Below are positions 45,641 to 58,312 of a stretch of DNA of 64,000 nt, piece by piece. The notes below the pieces were generated by a model. The model searched no databases. It saw only the letters and a list, made by a program, of their open reading frames with translations, and was not told where the DNA came from. Both the position numbers and the translations under genes were made by a program. Source of the stretch: Megamerina dolium (Eukaryota > Arthropoda > Insecta > Diptera > Megamerinidae); NCBI GenBank assembly GCA_963854835.1, contig OY978526.1, positions 21,916,334 through 21,980,333 of the forward strand, given 5' to 3'. The stretch's first letter is position 1, and each line of letters opens with the position of its first letter.

Positions 45641-45765
45641 GTAAATTCTGTCGGTAAATTAATATTAATATTTTTTGGCCATAAATTTCGTTTTAATATA
45701 CTATTTAACATATTTTTTCAATGCCAATAATGCTAAAGTATTAAATTTGTATTTAACATTTACAG
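45641..45765 (+). other. 5' UTR intron of His4r
   Basis: The donor CTTGCAAG|GTAAAT at 45641 and acceptor CATTTACAG at 45765 bracket an AT-rich intron just before the start codon. The same arrangement is present in the dead copy at 42503. A 5' UTR intron is not found in replication-dependent histone genes. Confidence 0.7.
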
Positions 45766-45793
45766 AAAATATAAATTGAAAATAATAAACTAA

Positions 45794-46179
<386 letters not shown>

Positions 46180-46856
46180 GTTCATATATGACAATGCATG
46201 GACAATGTTGGAGTGATTGACAGCATGATACATAAATTCACCCAACAATTCTTATATTGTCTTTTAATAATTAATAAACAATTTAAAAGATTAAAATTAC
46301 ATTTCATTCAATATTAATCACTGTAATCATTCGCAAATGTATAAGCAAATAATATATATTCCACTTTGAAACATTCAAACGTTTGATAATTAATTGTCAA
46401 TGCAGTTGTAAAATAAAAGTTTCTGTTTCTGGATATAATCCTGGCCTAGTATTTGCTTTATGGTGTCAATCTTATGTTGAAGCACCAACTTTGACGAATT
46501 GAAACCATTTTCCAATCAGTTTTTCTACAAATTTATATTTATTTTAAGAAATTTTATACAGAAAAAAACCTTATAATTAAAAAAAAATCATAAACCTGCT
46601 GTTAGCTAAAAAATATAAATATATATATTTACGACGCTACAGAGAATTTTGCGTATTTTTTGTTGGACGCTTATTTACATTGAATGTATGTGTGTGGGCG
46701 GGTATTGCAGTGGTACCTAGTTAGCTAATCTACCATTGGGGCAACTAGAAATAATCGAATAAAGTTGAAACTAAAGCTGCTGCACAATTTAAAAAGGAAC
46801 TACTTGTGGCTTTATAAATTCTCTTCTTTCATTCTACATACATTACATTGCCCTAC
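46180..46856. other. Convergent intergenic region, His4r and CEP78-like gene
   Basis: Holds the 3' ends of both convergent genes. An AATAAA on the minus strand near 46537 may serve the CEP78-like gene. Otherwise AT-rich. Confidence 0.5.
46270..46276 (+). terminator. Probable polyadenylation signal of His4r
   Basis: AATAAA about 90 bases after the stop codon, in AT-rich DNA. No histone-type 3' stem-loop is seen between the stop and this signal. Confidence 0.55.
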
Positions 46857-49414
46857 CTAATCATCGCACAAACCTAGAAAGAGGGAGCGTGGTGATTTGG
46901 GAAGTACGCCACCTCCGCCGGCACCTTTGCCTTGCCCATGCTCCTGGATATGTTGCTGTGGCACAGAAGCTTGATGTGCTTTGGAGCGTCGTATGAAAAC
47001 CTTCATAGGTTGGAAGTCAATGGAGTTGCGTAGTGTATCACTATCGCTAGAGTCACCGACATCACTGGTGACACTACGTGTAGAAATTGAAAGGTCATCT
47101 ATCTCAAATTTAGCATTAACATTCGAAGCAATATTAGTGGCACATAATTTCTTCTCCACACGTGCAGTTGGTGGTACTGAGGAGGGTGTTGTTGTATTGT
47201 TTGCTGTCGTATCACCGATATTTGTTTCAAAATGAACCGTCGTAAGATGGAACTAAAATAGACAATGAAAGGAATAAATATGCATTTATTTCTCTCTCTC
47301 TCTCTTCAAATTCAGTCAAATTAAAATGTATGTATAGAATGTGTAGTAAGTACATGCATTGGTATAACTTACGCAAAGGTTAATAAAATTCAAATACATA
47401 ACAAATAAATTAGCAACAAAATATACGCATAACTATAACATGTACGAAGTCAAAACCTCATAGATTTGCCTGTTAAATCGAAAACTTACATCGCTTTCGT
47501 TAGAGAATTCATGATCCGACTTGGATTCCTTCTTCTTTGAAGCATCCTTGGATGATGGTTCAACGTATTTCATTTCGCTCTTGACTTTACGCACTTTAAG
47601 TACTTTACGCTGCGGTGGCGGCTGCTCCTTTTGTAACGATGCCGTGCCGCTTGAATTGGTCGTAGTTGGCGTTGGTAATGTCGTCGAAACAATACTTTGT
47701 ATATGACTTTGTAGCTGTTGTTGAGTGAAATTCTGTGTCTTTGATCTATTCAGATTGCTACGCGGCGAAAGTATATTGTTACAGACACAGGAGGCGAGTT
47801 TCTGAAATTCATTGCGTCTGGCAAACAAAAAATTTATTACTTCTGGCAAGCGAAACATTTTCATGTTTCATATTTGTAAATACTTACTCATTAATAATGG
47901 ACTGCAATGATTCATTTTTCACCACCACATAACCTTCCGGTATGCTTGCATTGGCCTCGCTCTCCAATTGATTTTCATAGGCGATAATTTGTTGATTTAA
48001 TTTCTCATTTAATTGTTCCGCCTTCTTGCGCAGCATTCGCTCAAATGCTAATTGCTCCTCGAGCGTTTTCAATTGCTCCTTCAGTTGTGAAACGGTGACT
48101 TTAGTCTTTTTTGCCACAGCATTTGTACCGTGAGTACCATTGCCATAACCATTTTGTTGTGCCTCAAGCGTTTTCAGATCATCATCTTCTTTGCCCAATT
48201 GTTCGCGAATACTACGCTGTAGAAACTTACTAATGCCCACATTGCCGCGCACATTGAAATCAATAATATAATTGTTCACCTCGAGACAGTCGAGTATTAG
48301 ATTGGCAGCACGATCAGTAAGTCCACAGCATTCCATATCAATCACTAGTTTATGTGGGGGAACATAGGTAAATATATTTTTTGAATATATGGATTTGCCT
48401 CTCACCTTTTATCCAAACGTCTTCTTTCAATATCTCAACAATGGCCTTTACACCATCATCACCGATTTGTGGATTACGCGCCAAAGCAATACACCTTAAA
48501 CCGGCTATACTGTCTGGATCAACATCACGATATCGCAATGATTTTTGCCAACCTTCCGTATAACGGCTGATTTTTTGTATCTGAATGCAAGAAAATGCGA
48601 TTATGAAATGAATACATAACTACACAAAAATTATTTCTCTACCTTAATCATATCAGCCACATATTCGGCACCTTTTGTAGTCAACTCACATTCTGATAAA
48701 TTCAACTTTTCAATATTTTCCAAATATTTAATTGTACTGCAAATAGCTTCACATCCTTTATCGGTAATATTTGAACGTTGAAAACTAATTTCCTTGAGAC
48801 CTTCATTGGATGACAAGGCCTATGGAGGGAATATAAATTAATTGCGGAATGAACAAGAGCAATTTTGTAATAATTTACTTTAGCAATAGACTCGACATAT
48901 TTATCATTCAATGGCAGACACTCCAATTGGAGTACCCGTAAGTTTTTATTGAACTCGATACAATTCGAGATTGCTTCCACAACACCGGAAAAAACAAATT
49001 TCGTATAGATGACCGGTTTTTGTCTAAACAGTTTGGCCTTCTTTTCAGTATCCAAATGGTCCAATACTGTTGAGTAAGCAATAAATAAGATTTCAATTAA
49101 ATTCATTATCACAATTTAATATTATGCATGCACATACCAATACCAAAACTTTTACGCATACGTATGCCTAACGTTTGCAACACTTGATCATAATATAATG
49201 ATTCCACGATCAACAACCAATCGTTGACACTCAATTTATCACCGTAAAAATCCAATAGTGACGTTGCATTATTTTTGGAGCGTATGTCAGCCAAAGGTGT
49301 CAAATTTTTCGAACGACACAACTCCAAATAGCGAAAATGAAATGAACGACAGCGACTGAGCTTCTTTGAGGACGTCACACTGCACACATCACGCAAATCC
49401 AAATTCTTATGCAT
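46857..49414 (-). CDS. Cep78: CEP78-like centrosomal leucine-rich-repeat protein
   Basis: Seven exons with consistent phases: 49138-49414, 48879-49066, 48643-48819, 48406-48580, 47888-48344, 47490-47817, 46857-47252. They give 665 aa, near the usual length of CEP78. The start is MHKNLDLRDVCSVTSSKKL. Exons 2-5 encode ribonuclease-inhibitor-type leucine-rich repeats (SSNEGLKEISFQRSNITDKG, NIEKLNLSECELTTKGAEYV, DSIAGLRCIALARNPQIGDD, IDMECCGLTDRAANLILDCL). Exon 5 ends in a coiled coil (SQLKEQLKTLEEQLAFERML). The tail is basic, then Ser/Asp-rich and Gly-rich. CEP78 acts at centrioles and cilia in other animals. The LRR-plus-coiled-coil order and motifs such as RYRDVDPDSIAGLR support the assignment; no enzymatic motif is present. 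It converges with His4r. Confidence 0.88.
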
Positions 49415-51440
49415 TGTTCTCGTTATTGTTGTTGTTTCTGTACCCTTCTATTAGTCTTGATCTTGCTTGTTTGCTTTCTGTATTCTATGGATGATGGGAT
49501 TTCTTTCCCCCCGAGCAGAAGTAACGGTTTTGTAGTGCGGTAGTGCGGCGGTACGGAAACAGTTGGATAGATTTTTTTTTGTGTGTAATTAAAAAAAAAT
49601 AGATAAAAGAAATCGAAATAATTTTGAAATTTATGGGTTGATGGATTGATTGATAGAAAAAGTGTAGTCTTTTATGATTTTTATGTATTTTTTTTTTGTA
49701 TGTATATTTTTGTTGTTGTTGTTTATTTTGTTTATTTGATCAAATTTGTAAGGATTACTAATCATATGCATATTCTAATTTGGAATATCTTGTATGTTGA
49801 AAGCTTCAGTCGCCTCTCTCTAACAATATAAGTTAATTTATTTTCAGGCACATAAATGATTATTGTTGGTGTCATTGTGAACAGAACAACTGAAATAAGT
49901 GTTTCATTAAATTCTGTACGATTTTGTAATCAACTTGCGCTGATATAAAAAAATGTTGACGGCAGTATGAACATGCCGATTGCAACAAGTAATTTTCTCA
50001 CAATGATACCGAGTAATTACTCGTACATCGTCATTCGTTATATGCTAAACTTCTGAAAAATGAAAAATTACTTCAGATGTCAAAGATCACAAAAAAGAAA
50101 AGAAATTTCGCCCAAATTAAATATGCCATTTCATGTGTAAATCGCTTTAAAAGTAGAATTAACTGAATGTACGTTTATATTTTAAACAATTACTCTAATT
50201 TCATTCGTTTATAATGGGAGTAGGTATAACAACGAGTAGTTACTAGTTGTGTCGTACACGAGTACGATTACTACATCAAAATTCAAGTGCAATACTTACT
50301 GAGTGTGAAATTAACATTTTCCTTTATGCCGCTCACATTGGTTTACAATTCTATTGGCATTTTGTAATTCTGAACGCATTTTTAAATAGTCATTTCTATG
50401 GACGCATCATGTAGATGATATATTCTAGTTGTATATGAATGTTTATGATGTGACCTTAACGAGTAATTATGGTCAAACACTAAGCACTTGTAGTAGTAGT
50501 TGTTGTTGTTGCTACATTGCGCAATCGTTCTATGCTCTTTCACATGGAACCGTGCATAGAACAGGTTATCTAACGCGTCCCATTGTTGACATTCTATGCA
50601 GGTACCATATTGTTCATAAATGTAAAACAAAACAAGAACAAACATACAAAAAAAGGCAAACCATTGACTCTACAATTAGTTCGTATGAAAATGTTCCTAC
50701 AATGACAAGTTGAATAGAAAACAGAACAAAAATTTCCAGGAAATAGAGAAATAACCTTCATTATTATCATCATCATCATCATCAATATGATGAAGCAAAT
50801 AATTTGATAGTGAATTTTTATTTTATTTATATTAAAATGATCATTTATCCTCAACTGAATAATAAGTACCTACTGCGTAATCTTAGAAGATATATTTCAC
50901 CTGTTGAAGAATTTTATAAAAATCTATGGGCTAAAGAATTTCCAAATTTATTTGATAATTCAAAGCATATTTATTTTAATAGTGATGCTGTCACAGGTGA
51001 ACATCAGGTGTAACTCAGTTTCTGATGATAGCAAGGACTGCGATACTGATGGCCCAAGCGGCGAAGCATCATTCACAAAAAGAGCTATATTTATGAACAA
51101 ATTATGTATAAAAGAATGCATAAGAAAGTTGCATATTTTAAGGGGATATATTTGTTTTTTTTTTCTGTAGACTTTTACGTTTCTTGTAAAAAGATTTTGT
51201 CTGAGAATAACCCTAGTGAAAGAGCTAACGGGTTAAAAATTATTCCTCGTAAAATTTTGGTGAGGAACCGATTCTTCTCCTAATTTATGTGATTTCTGCC
51301 ATCACAGCGCAATGGTTTTTTTTTTTAATTCTTATATTTTAACACCCCAATATTGAAGCATATAATATTATATGCCATTATATTGATCGCTAAAATGAAT
51401 AAATCAAAAAAAAAAAAGGTGTCATTGTTCTCCTTTTTCA
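49415..51440. other. 5' flank of the CEP78-like gene and spacer
   Basis: No gene recognised. GTTGTTGTTG runs (49710, 50500) and an (ATC)n run at 50765-50783 are present. The stretch 50990-51070 is somewhat more GC-rich and readable but matches nothing known to me. Confidence 0.45.
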
Positions 51441-51449
51441 GGAAATGGA

Positions 51450-51625
51450 AATTATATGCATATTTCAAAAAACTGACGCCTAAACTTTTCAGACTAGCTG
51501 CTGGTTCTTTCATAGCTCCTACTGGCTTTCACCTATCCTTTTGTTGTTTATTTCGATTCTGACGTATACTAATGGATCCGTGTTTCATTAGCAGTCACGA
51601 TCCGATACCATTGTGGATTGTGGAT
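51450..51625 (-). mobile_element. mariner fragment around the first catalytic motif
   Basis: Minus-strand frames read VTANETRIH and then YTSESK and SRSYERTSS, like the GDETW-to-linker region of a mariner transposase. Heavily eroded, no terminal repeats. Confidence 0.4.
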
Positions 51626-52139
51626 TGTGGATATACGTATCCAAATATGCCATTAATGTTTGGACTGTTTGCCCAATGTTAGCAAGCGCAACATCAATGT
51701 TACGTTAACCTTAAAAAATGCAAAATTAAAATCATTGCTAACTCACACTTTCATTTTCCGACCGTATTTATGAAGCCAAATTTTGGATTCTATGGTATTT
51801 TTGTCATTAATCCAATTAAATAGTTATTTTTTTCCGCGATCCAAAAAGTCCGGGTCAAAATATTGTCGTAGAAGAAAGTTTTCGGTATACCTGTCCCTTC
51901 GCTCCAAGAATCCGGAGTGCTTTTTATTTTACGAAGTATTTGGAAAAAAAAGGCCAATAAAAACAGAACAATCCGAAATTTTATTTAATTCCGAATTTTT
52001 TAGTTTGTTTATTGATTATTGATTGATTTCAGAATATTTTATCTCTTGGACTATATTTAACGTCTTTCAACGAAAGGTGTCATTTTATATTTAAAAAAAA
52101 ACAATATATTTGTGAAAAGAGTTAATATTTTATTTTAAT
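51626..52139. other. AT-rich non-coding DNA
   Basis: No feature recognised; a small direct repeat TGTGGATTGTGGAT at about 51613. Confidence 0.45.
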
Positions 52140-52330
52140 TCAAAGCAGAAACTCTGACAAATGTCTGCCGAGACTCCTCTTGCATACAACTATTCTTTTG
52201 ATGACATTTTTCATCACTTTTTCGGATAATTGCGGTTGTATTTTGGCGAATAACTGCTCTAATATTGCTCTTTGAGGGGAAAAAAACCAGTCAACATCGT
52301 TCGGTAACGCCTCTTGACACCTATTGCTGA
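52140..52330 (-). mobile_element. Possible transposase C-terminal fragment
   Basis: A minus-strand frame reads ALPNDVDWFFSPQRAILEQL and ends KRSLGRHLSEFLL with a stop. The layout resembles the C-terminal end of IS630/Tc1-type transposases (basic, ending RG.H...). Short and unsupported by terminal repeats. Confidence 0.3.
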
Positions 52331-54490
52331 GATACCCTGTAGAATCATATATAAAATGGAAGAAAATAAGTTAAATAGCTTTGCGTTCGATTTTACAGCT
52401 CAAAATTGAATTTATGGCGTACTTCCATTTTTGTTTAAATATACACAGGGTGAAGCACTTTCAAAACCCTTTTCATGGGAAATTTTCATTTTCGGGGAAA
52501 AGTAATAGTAATCATATGCATAAATTTCGAAAATTTGAATAACAGTTAAGAAATTGGAAGGAATTTTTGAAAATATGATCATTATTACCGGATATGCCTC
52601 ACATATACAAATATATGTATGTGTATGTATATACATACATATTTATAAGTATACGTACCAATATACGTACGCACAATGGGTTTCCAATTTTCCAACGTTA
52701 CTTGGCAAACAATCAACATAAATGTGTGTATGTATGTATGTATATTTGCTCAAATGGAAATAATTTGAGAGAATATCAAAAAGCCGGTGCTAGACAGTTT
52801 GTTTGCAAAATGTAAACAAAAAATGTAAATTATTTCAAATTGTCAACACAACACACCTATTTACCCTTCCATGCACTCTCAATGCATATACATATGTTGA
52901 CATGCGTGCATACAAACAATGTATACATACATTGGCACTCTCTATGGATGTATACAAACATATAAATGTACTCTTGATACATACAATACGTATATTGTCA
53001 CGCTTTGTTGTATTGTAATAGTTTATATACAAATGTATTTACGAGTAATGCAGTGCATACTGTTTAAATTCCATCGCGCAATGGAAATGGGAATAATAAG
53101 TAAAGCACTGGTATGTACTTGTGCTTTACCACTCTTTTTCACTGCGCTTGTGTATTATGTTGGCATGTTATTTGCGCTTCTAAGCTTGGTCTTAAATATT
53201 CGACGAGTTTTCAATTTAGTCGTGACAGAGTAGTTGTTGGATAACGTTTAACTACAATTTTCCTTAGTTGGAAATTGTTTATTTTCCGCACGTGTGTGTA
53301 TGTTAATTAAATAGAAATTAATTGGAAATTGTGTTAATTTTTTTTTTTTAACAAATTTATTTTACAAGCTCGATTTAAGGCGAACACGAAACAAACGTGA
53401 TTTGAAATGAAAAAAAAAATGTTATTGTCAAAATAAAAGTACAAAATCAATTTTATAAAAAAAATGTGCATATAATAACGAGTATGATGCAAATATATAA
53501 GAATAATAGTTACATTGAAATCGTGTAAAAGAACAAATGTGATACCAAGTATGGCTACATAAGAATAATACATTGAAATCGTGTAAAAAAAAACAAATAC
53601 CTTCATTGACCCAATTCTAATTGAATTTAAAAAAGTTATTATTTTTCTTCTTCTTTGCAATTAATATGCCAATGGCACACACCATAGTGTGTTAAACATC
53701 GTCACCATCGTTTGTTATTAAAACCCTTGAGTGAATTCCCAAATTTGTCTGTCACGCTTCGAATAACACCCAAAATTAATTCGTTATTTTTTTTTTTTGC
53801 TGCTGCTATTTGCTACTTGCTTTTGGTAAATTGGGTTCTTGACATCATCATCACATATGAGTCGAAAACAAATGTGTCAGTTGCTTAAAACTTTCATTGA
53901 ATGAGTGCAGTGTAGTTCTTTAAGAATTTATTTATTTCGTAAGGATATTTTATTATGGAAATGGAAGGGATACTTTAATGAAAGGATATGAAATTGCTCA
54001 AAAAAAAAGGGTGAGTTTATTTTCATTATTGGTGTTTGGTTTATTTCAGGCTTCCTACGTATTGTGTGTCCTGATGCAAGGAGAATCGTATTTCATGCAT
54101 TTTTATATGCATTTATTGTACAAGAATTAAGGCAAGCCAAGTTGTGCAACAAAAAAAGTGGGCATGCATAATTGCAGCCTTATTTCGGAAGTTAATTAAA
54201 TAAATAAGTAACCAAACGATCGAGTAATGCAATATAGAGTATGCACAAATACACATAAATGTACATAAAAGTGGCTTATCAAAAACATTTGCAGTCTTTA
54301 TCGTCGAGTTCGTGAGTTTTTCTCTGTAAAAAAATGTAGAATTTAACAACTTAGCTCACGATTGGCTTTCGTATGAGCCGAAATATTTTAATGGACAGCA
54401 TAAAACTCAAATTCACATTTCTTTAGTCAAAATATACTTGCTGGCCTACTTTTTTACTATAATTCTTACTCTGATAGAGTGATGGTCTGT
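52331..54490. other. AT-rich non-coding DNA with TATG/CATA simple repeats
   Basis: No gene recognised. The region 52590-53050 is rich in ATACATAC-type sequence, which produces chance reading frames on both strands. Confidence 0.5.
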
Positions 54491-55260
54491 TTTTCTTCTT
54501 CTTCTTCTTGTTCTTATGTGGCCATAACAACCGATGATCGATTTAGGTCGAATATATAATGCGGCGCCAGCCTTCTCTGTTCTTCGCTTGCTGATGCCAA
54601 TTGGATACCCAACACTTGGTCCTTCCAACGGAGGTTTGGTCTTCCTCTTCTTCTGAGTCCTCCAGCGGGTGCCGAATTAAATACCCTCTTCGCTGGAGCG
54701 TCTTCTTCCATTCGCTCGACATAATCTAGCCAGCGCAGCCGCTGGATTTTGATTCACCTGACTATGTCAATGTCAGCGTACAGTTCGTACAGCTCATCGC
54801 TGTACCTTATTCGATACTCGCCATTAATGCAAATAGGTCCGAAGATCCTGCGCAGAACTTTTCTCTCCAAAAACTCCAAGCATCCTCTCATCCATGGTGG
54901 AGATTGTACAGGCTTCTGCACCATATGTTAGGACAGGAATAATAAGGCACTTGTAGAGTGTAAGACCCATTCGACGTGACTCTCGTTCCAATTCAGAGAA
55001 TGCGATTTGATACCGATTATGTATCTTCTGTTGAAGATAGTGCCATTATGTTGTAAATTTGCAGCTCGTATAATTTTCTCCATAATAAGGTTGAAGAAGT
55101 CACACGATAACGAATCACCTTGTCTGAAACAGAGGTAATCCCTTATCGGACTGTCGAAATCGGCTTTATAATCGACGAATAGGTGATGTGTGTCGATCTG
55201 TTTTTCTTGGGTCTTCTCCAGGATTTGGCGCAGTGTGTAAATTTGATCGATTTGATGATG
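54490..55260 (-). mobile_element. Non-LTR retrotransposon (LINE) reverse transcriptase remnant
   Basis: Minus-strand frames read IYTLRQILEKTQEKQIDTHH, LFVDYKADFDSP, FRQGDSLSCDFFNLIMEKII, then FLERKVLRRIFGPICINGEY, RIRYSDELYELYADIDI and RRRGRPNLRWKDQV. This is the typical order of a LINE reverse transcriptase and its C-terminus. The part with the catalytic YADD and some flanking sequence are deleted. There are stops and shifts. The clade is not assigned. Confidence 0.8.
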
Positions 55261-55319
55261 GCCAGTTACAATGAAAAAATCCTACATCAATCATGTGTTC
55301 ATCATACCATTATAATGGT

Positions 55320-55620
55320 GGATGATAGCAGAGAATAAAATCACATTTATCATGCCTATGGAAAAGACACAATGCCATGCCGCACTACGTATGTATGTCG
55401 AGTCGAGTCGAGTCATAAGAAGGATTCCAATTGAGACCCTTAGCATAATGCTCAGCCTACTCCTCATTTGCTCTGTTGTCTGTGACACAGTGGCGATTGT
55501 GTTTCTGAAACGTAGATCCTTCAGCCTCTCTGAACAGGCAGCAAACCGTCGGTTACGACCCTTAATAACATGTTCAGCCTTCCGTTGTCCTTTATTTGAT
55601 ATGTAATTTTTAAATGTGAC
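55320..55620 (+). mobile_element. LINE 1, linker part before RNase H
   Basis: A plus-strand frame (HAALRMYVESSRVIRRIPIE, TLSIMLSLLLICSVV) resembles the segment between reverse transcriptase and RNase H in some LINEs, where ...R.TP...L..ML.L.P is typical. It lies on the same strand as, and upstream of, the RNase H piece at 56112 and may belong to the same element. Confidence 0.4.
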
Positions 55621-55799
55621 AACAAGATCACCTGAAAAATTTCGGACGGTACAATTTCTTAAACGTAGAACCTTCAGTCATAATTCTCTCTTAACAGTAG
55701 AATAGTAGAGCTTTGTAAACAACCTCAAAGTTGCATTTTAAAGCACCATTATTAGGTTTTCTTTTTCAGTATCTGTCATTTCGTGAAAGAGTAAAGAAC

Positions 55800-56030
55800 C
55801 AAACTTTATTGAGATTTAAACATCATTAGCGGTTGACGAATCAATAATTTCCGAGCTTTTAATGGGAATGATTCAAAAACAAGGAAATTGAGTCCCATAC
55901 GAATTGAAACCAAGAGATATTGAAAACCGATTTTTCACGTGCAAACAATTGTTTCGACGACAAATAAAAAGGGTTTTTTACATTGTATCGTCACTGGTGA
56001 TGAAGTCGTCCAAACAATTTTAGCAACGCT
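55800..56030 (+). mobile_element. mariner fragment nested in LINE 1
   Basis: Plus-strand frames read MIQKQGN then VPYELKPRDIENRFFTCKQL, matching the pre-catalytic part of mauritiana/cecropia-like mariners, followed by IVSSLVMKS where VTGDEKW is expected. Only this part remains. Confidence 0.6.
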
Positions 56031-56109
56031 CAAATGAAAATACAAAACTCAAAGCTCAAATGAGATACAAAACTCATATCCCAAACAGGATAAACTGGAA
56101 AGCAGTCAA

Positions 56110-56970
56110 AAAGCAGTCTTACTCATGACGACATTGTCTGCTACACTAATGGATCCAAGACTGAAGAAGGATCCATCAGGAGCTGGAACTTATTGTCCCA
56201 GTACCCTAATGTCAATAAGTCTTGGTAGCTTAGCAATCGTCTTTCAAGCGGAGATCTTTGCTATTTATCAATGTACCAGGGAAATTCATAACCTTCGTCC
56301 TTATAGGAAAAGAATAATTGTAATGTCGGACAGTCAGGCTGCAATAAAAGCCTTGCATTCGTCAACATTTACTTCTAGGTTAATTTGGAAGATAGCTAAC
56401 CTTCTCCAACAACTATCAGTCGAGAATCAAGTGATAGTACACTAGATTCCAGCACACTGTGGCTACGATAGTAATGAGAATGCAGACATATAGGCAAGGG
56501 AGGAAATTGAAAAGCAACCATTTGGACCCGAACCAATCCTGGGAATCACCAAAGCTCACTACAAAAATTGCATCAAACAAGAATATATGACCAAAGCAAA
56601 CGCAAGCAACGGTCAAAAACTATTATGGTATGGAATGTATCAAAGCTTTCTTTCCGCATTACTCGTTGAAAAACTCAAAATACCTTTTGAGTTTGAGTAC
56701 AACAGAACTAAAACTTATGCCAGGTATAATCAGTGGACACTGTCTACTAAACAAACATAAAAACCCGTCTGAAATTGACAGACAACGAAATATGGAGATT
56801 CTGTATAAAGGGCGATGAGACATCCCAGCCCTTATCCGGGTCAGAAAACAAACACTTGGGAAGGAACTACTACAGACTACTACTAATCTATCTGAACTTG
56901 AACTCACAAGAATCAAAATGTTCTTTGAGAAAATGGGAGGATGTGCCATACCCGAGTTTAATATTGGAAG
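56110..56970 (+). mobile_element. LINE 1, RNase H and C-terminal part
   Basis: Shifting plus-strand frames give YTNGSKTEEGS (Asn where the RNase H Asp normally stands), SLGSLAIVFQAEIFAIYQCT and MSDSQAAIKALHSS. IPAHCGYDSNENADI, MPGIISGHCLLNKHK and a C-terminal end with LGRNYYRLLLIYLNLNSQE follow. Order and content match the RNase H-carrying non-LTR elements of insects. Interrupted on its 3' side by mariner copy D; a short 3' part resumes at 58234. Confidence 0.75.
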
Positions 56971-56973
56971 AGA

Positions 56974-58231
56974 GAAAACACGATATCTGCTGCTAATTTT
57001 TCGGTATATTTATTCGAAAGAGTCGAAATATTACATCGATTTAATAGTGATTCAAAACCGTGTTCCAGCTCATTTTTCGGAATTGCCTCCAGTGCCCTCG
57101 TCGAAGCCCATTGTATGGCCTGAATGTCATCAAAAAAGCATCCTTTCAACTTCAATTTCAGTTTTGGGTACAAAAAGAAGTCGCACGGTGGCAAATCAGG
57201 TGAATACGGCGGGTGATTCAACACACAGACCTGATTCCAAGCCAAAAATTGACGAACAATGAGTGCTGTGTGACTCGGTGCATTATCGTGCAACAGAGAC
57301 CAAGTTTTTGGATCGCGGTATTCTGGTCGAACACGACGGATTCTGGACATCAAACGCTTTAAAACTTCGAGGTGACATGCGGAAGTAACTGTTTGACCAG
57401 TTGAAACAAATTCTTTGTGGATAATTCTTTTGCTATCAAAGAATGTGATGAGCATTATTTTGATTTTTGATGGAATTTTTCGTGTTGTTTTGGCTTGTGG
57501 TGAGTTTTTTTATCCATTCCATTCCGCACTTTGACGCTTAGTTTCTGGATCGTATTGGAAACACCATGTTTCATCACCCGTAACAATTGTTTTCAAGCAG
57601 TTTAGATCATTTTCTGCAGCTGCAACCATGTCTCTAGAATGACTGACTCTCATTAATTTTTGATCCTCGGTCAATGTGTGTGGAACAAATCTCGCGCAGA
57701 CCTTTGTTTTGCCCAAATCCGCGTGAAGAATGAGTCGGATAGTTTCTCTGTTGATGTTTAAGGCCTTTTCCATCATTTTCACTGAAGCATTGCGGTCGTC
57801 TGCAATAAAATCACCAACTTTCTGGATCGCTTCCGGCGTCCGCACTGAAATTGACCTTCCTTCTTTTATTTCATCTTTCAGCGACTCTCTGCCATCCACA
57901 AACCGTTTATGCCGTATAAAAACATTTGATCTTGATAAACAAACATCGCCATACGCTTGCTGCATCATTCCGAATGTTTCTGATGCACTTTTACCAATTT
58001 TTGCGTGGAATTTAATGACCGCTCTTTGCTCCATGTTAAAATTTCAACATCACACGAACACGTGTTTTGTAAAATGAATGTCAATAAACATTAAATGTCA
58101 ACCAAATGCCATGAAATTTTGACAGTTACTAGAGGAAGGTTGAAGCTTCAAAACGCATGTGCTCACACTTAGATGACGCGATTGGTCGCTGAGATATGGT
58201 TCGAGTCTTAATACATAATTGTCGCACCTTG
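56974..58231 (-). mobile_element. mariner family 1, copy D (3' end missing)
   Basis: The right end, reverse-complemented, is CAAGGTGCGACAATTATG next to TA at 58232. The left end is lost: homology with copy C begins at AAAACACGATATCTGC and the terminal repeat is absent. It inserted into LINE 1. Confidence 0.9.
57010..58034 (-). pseudogene. mariner family 1 transposase, best-preserved copy
   Basis: The start is ATG 58034 (MEQRAVIKFHAKIGKSASET). Helix-turn-helix parts span about residues 10-110 (SRSNVFIRHKRFVDGRES, NASVKMMEKALNINRETIR). Catalytic motifs are TIVTGDETWCFQYDPETK (first Asp), SLLHDNAPSHTALI (second) and NHPPYSPDLPPCDFFLYPKL (third), with 34 residues between the last two (DD34D). 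A frameshift or small deletion between 57455 and 57510 splits it. The C-terminus also carries an altered end near 57030. It is the copy from which the family's protein is easiest to understand, but it is inactive. Confidence 0.9.
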
Positions 58232-58233
58232 TA

Positions 58234-58312
58234 TATGGCACAATAGTTCGAGTCGGACGCAGTGCCATAGACAGTAATTGTCTAGCCCTTACCATTCTAA
58301 TCTAATCTTGGA
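58234..58312 (+). mobile_element. LINE 1, probable 3' end
   Basis: After mariner copy D the sequence GGCACAATAGTTCGAGTCGG continues into a small hairpin (TAGACAGTAATTGTCTA) and then TCTAATCTAATC. A hairpin plus short T/C/A-rich repeats is the same layout as the tail of the SINE family and of the LINE end at 60794. Assignment to LINE 1 rests on position and layout. Confidence 0.45.

Noticed and set aside
52803..53233. Plus-strand frames with several hydrophobic segments
   Set aside because: Dominated by ATACAT simple sequence, no homology recognised, no splice context.
55738..55800. Possible host gene upstream of the RNase H frame
   Set aside because: All readable pieces around it are mariner or LINE derived.
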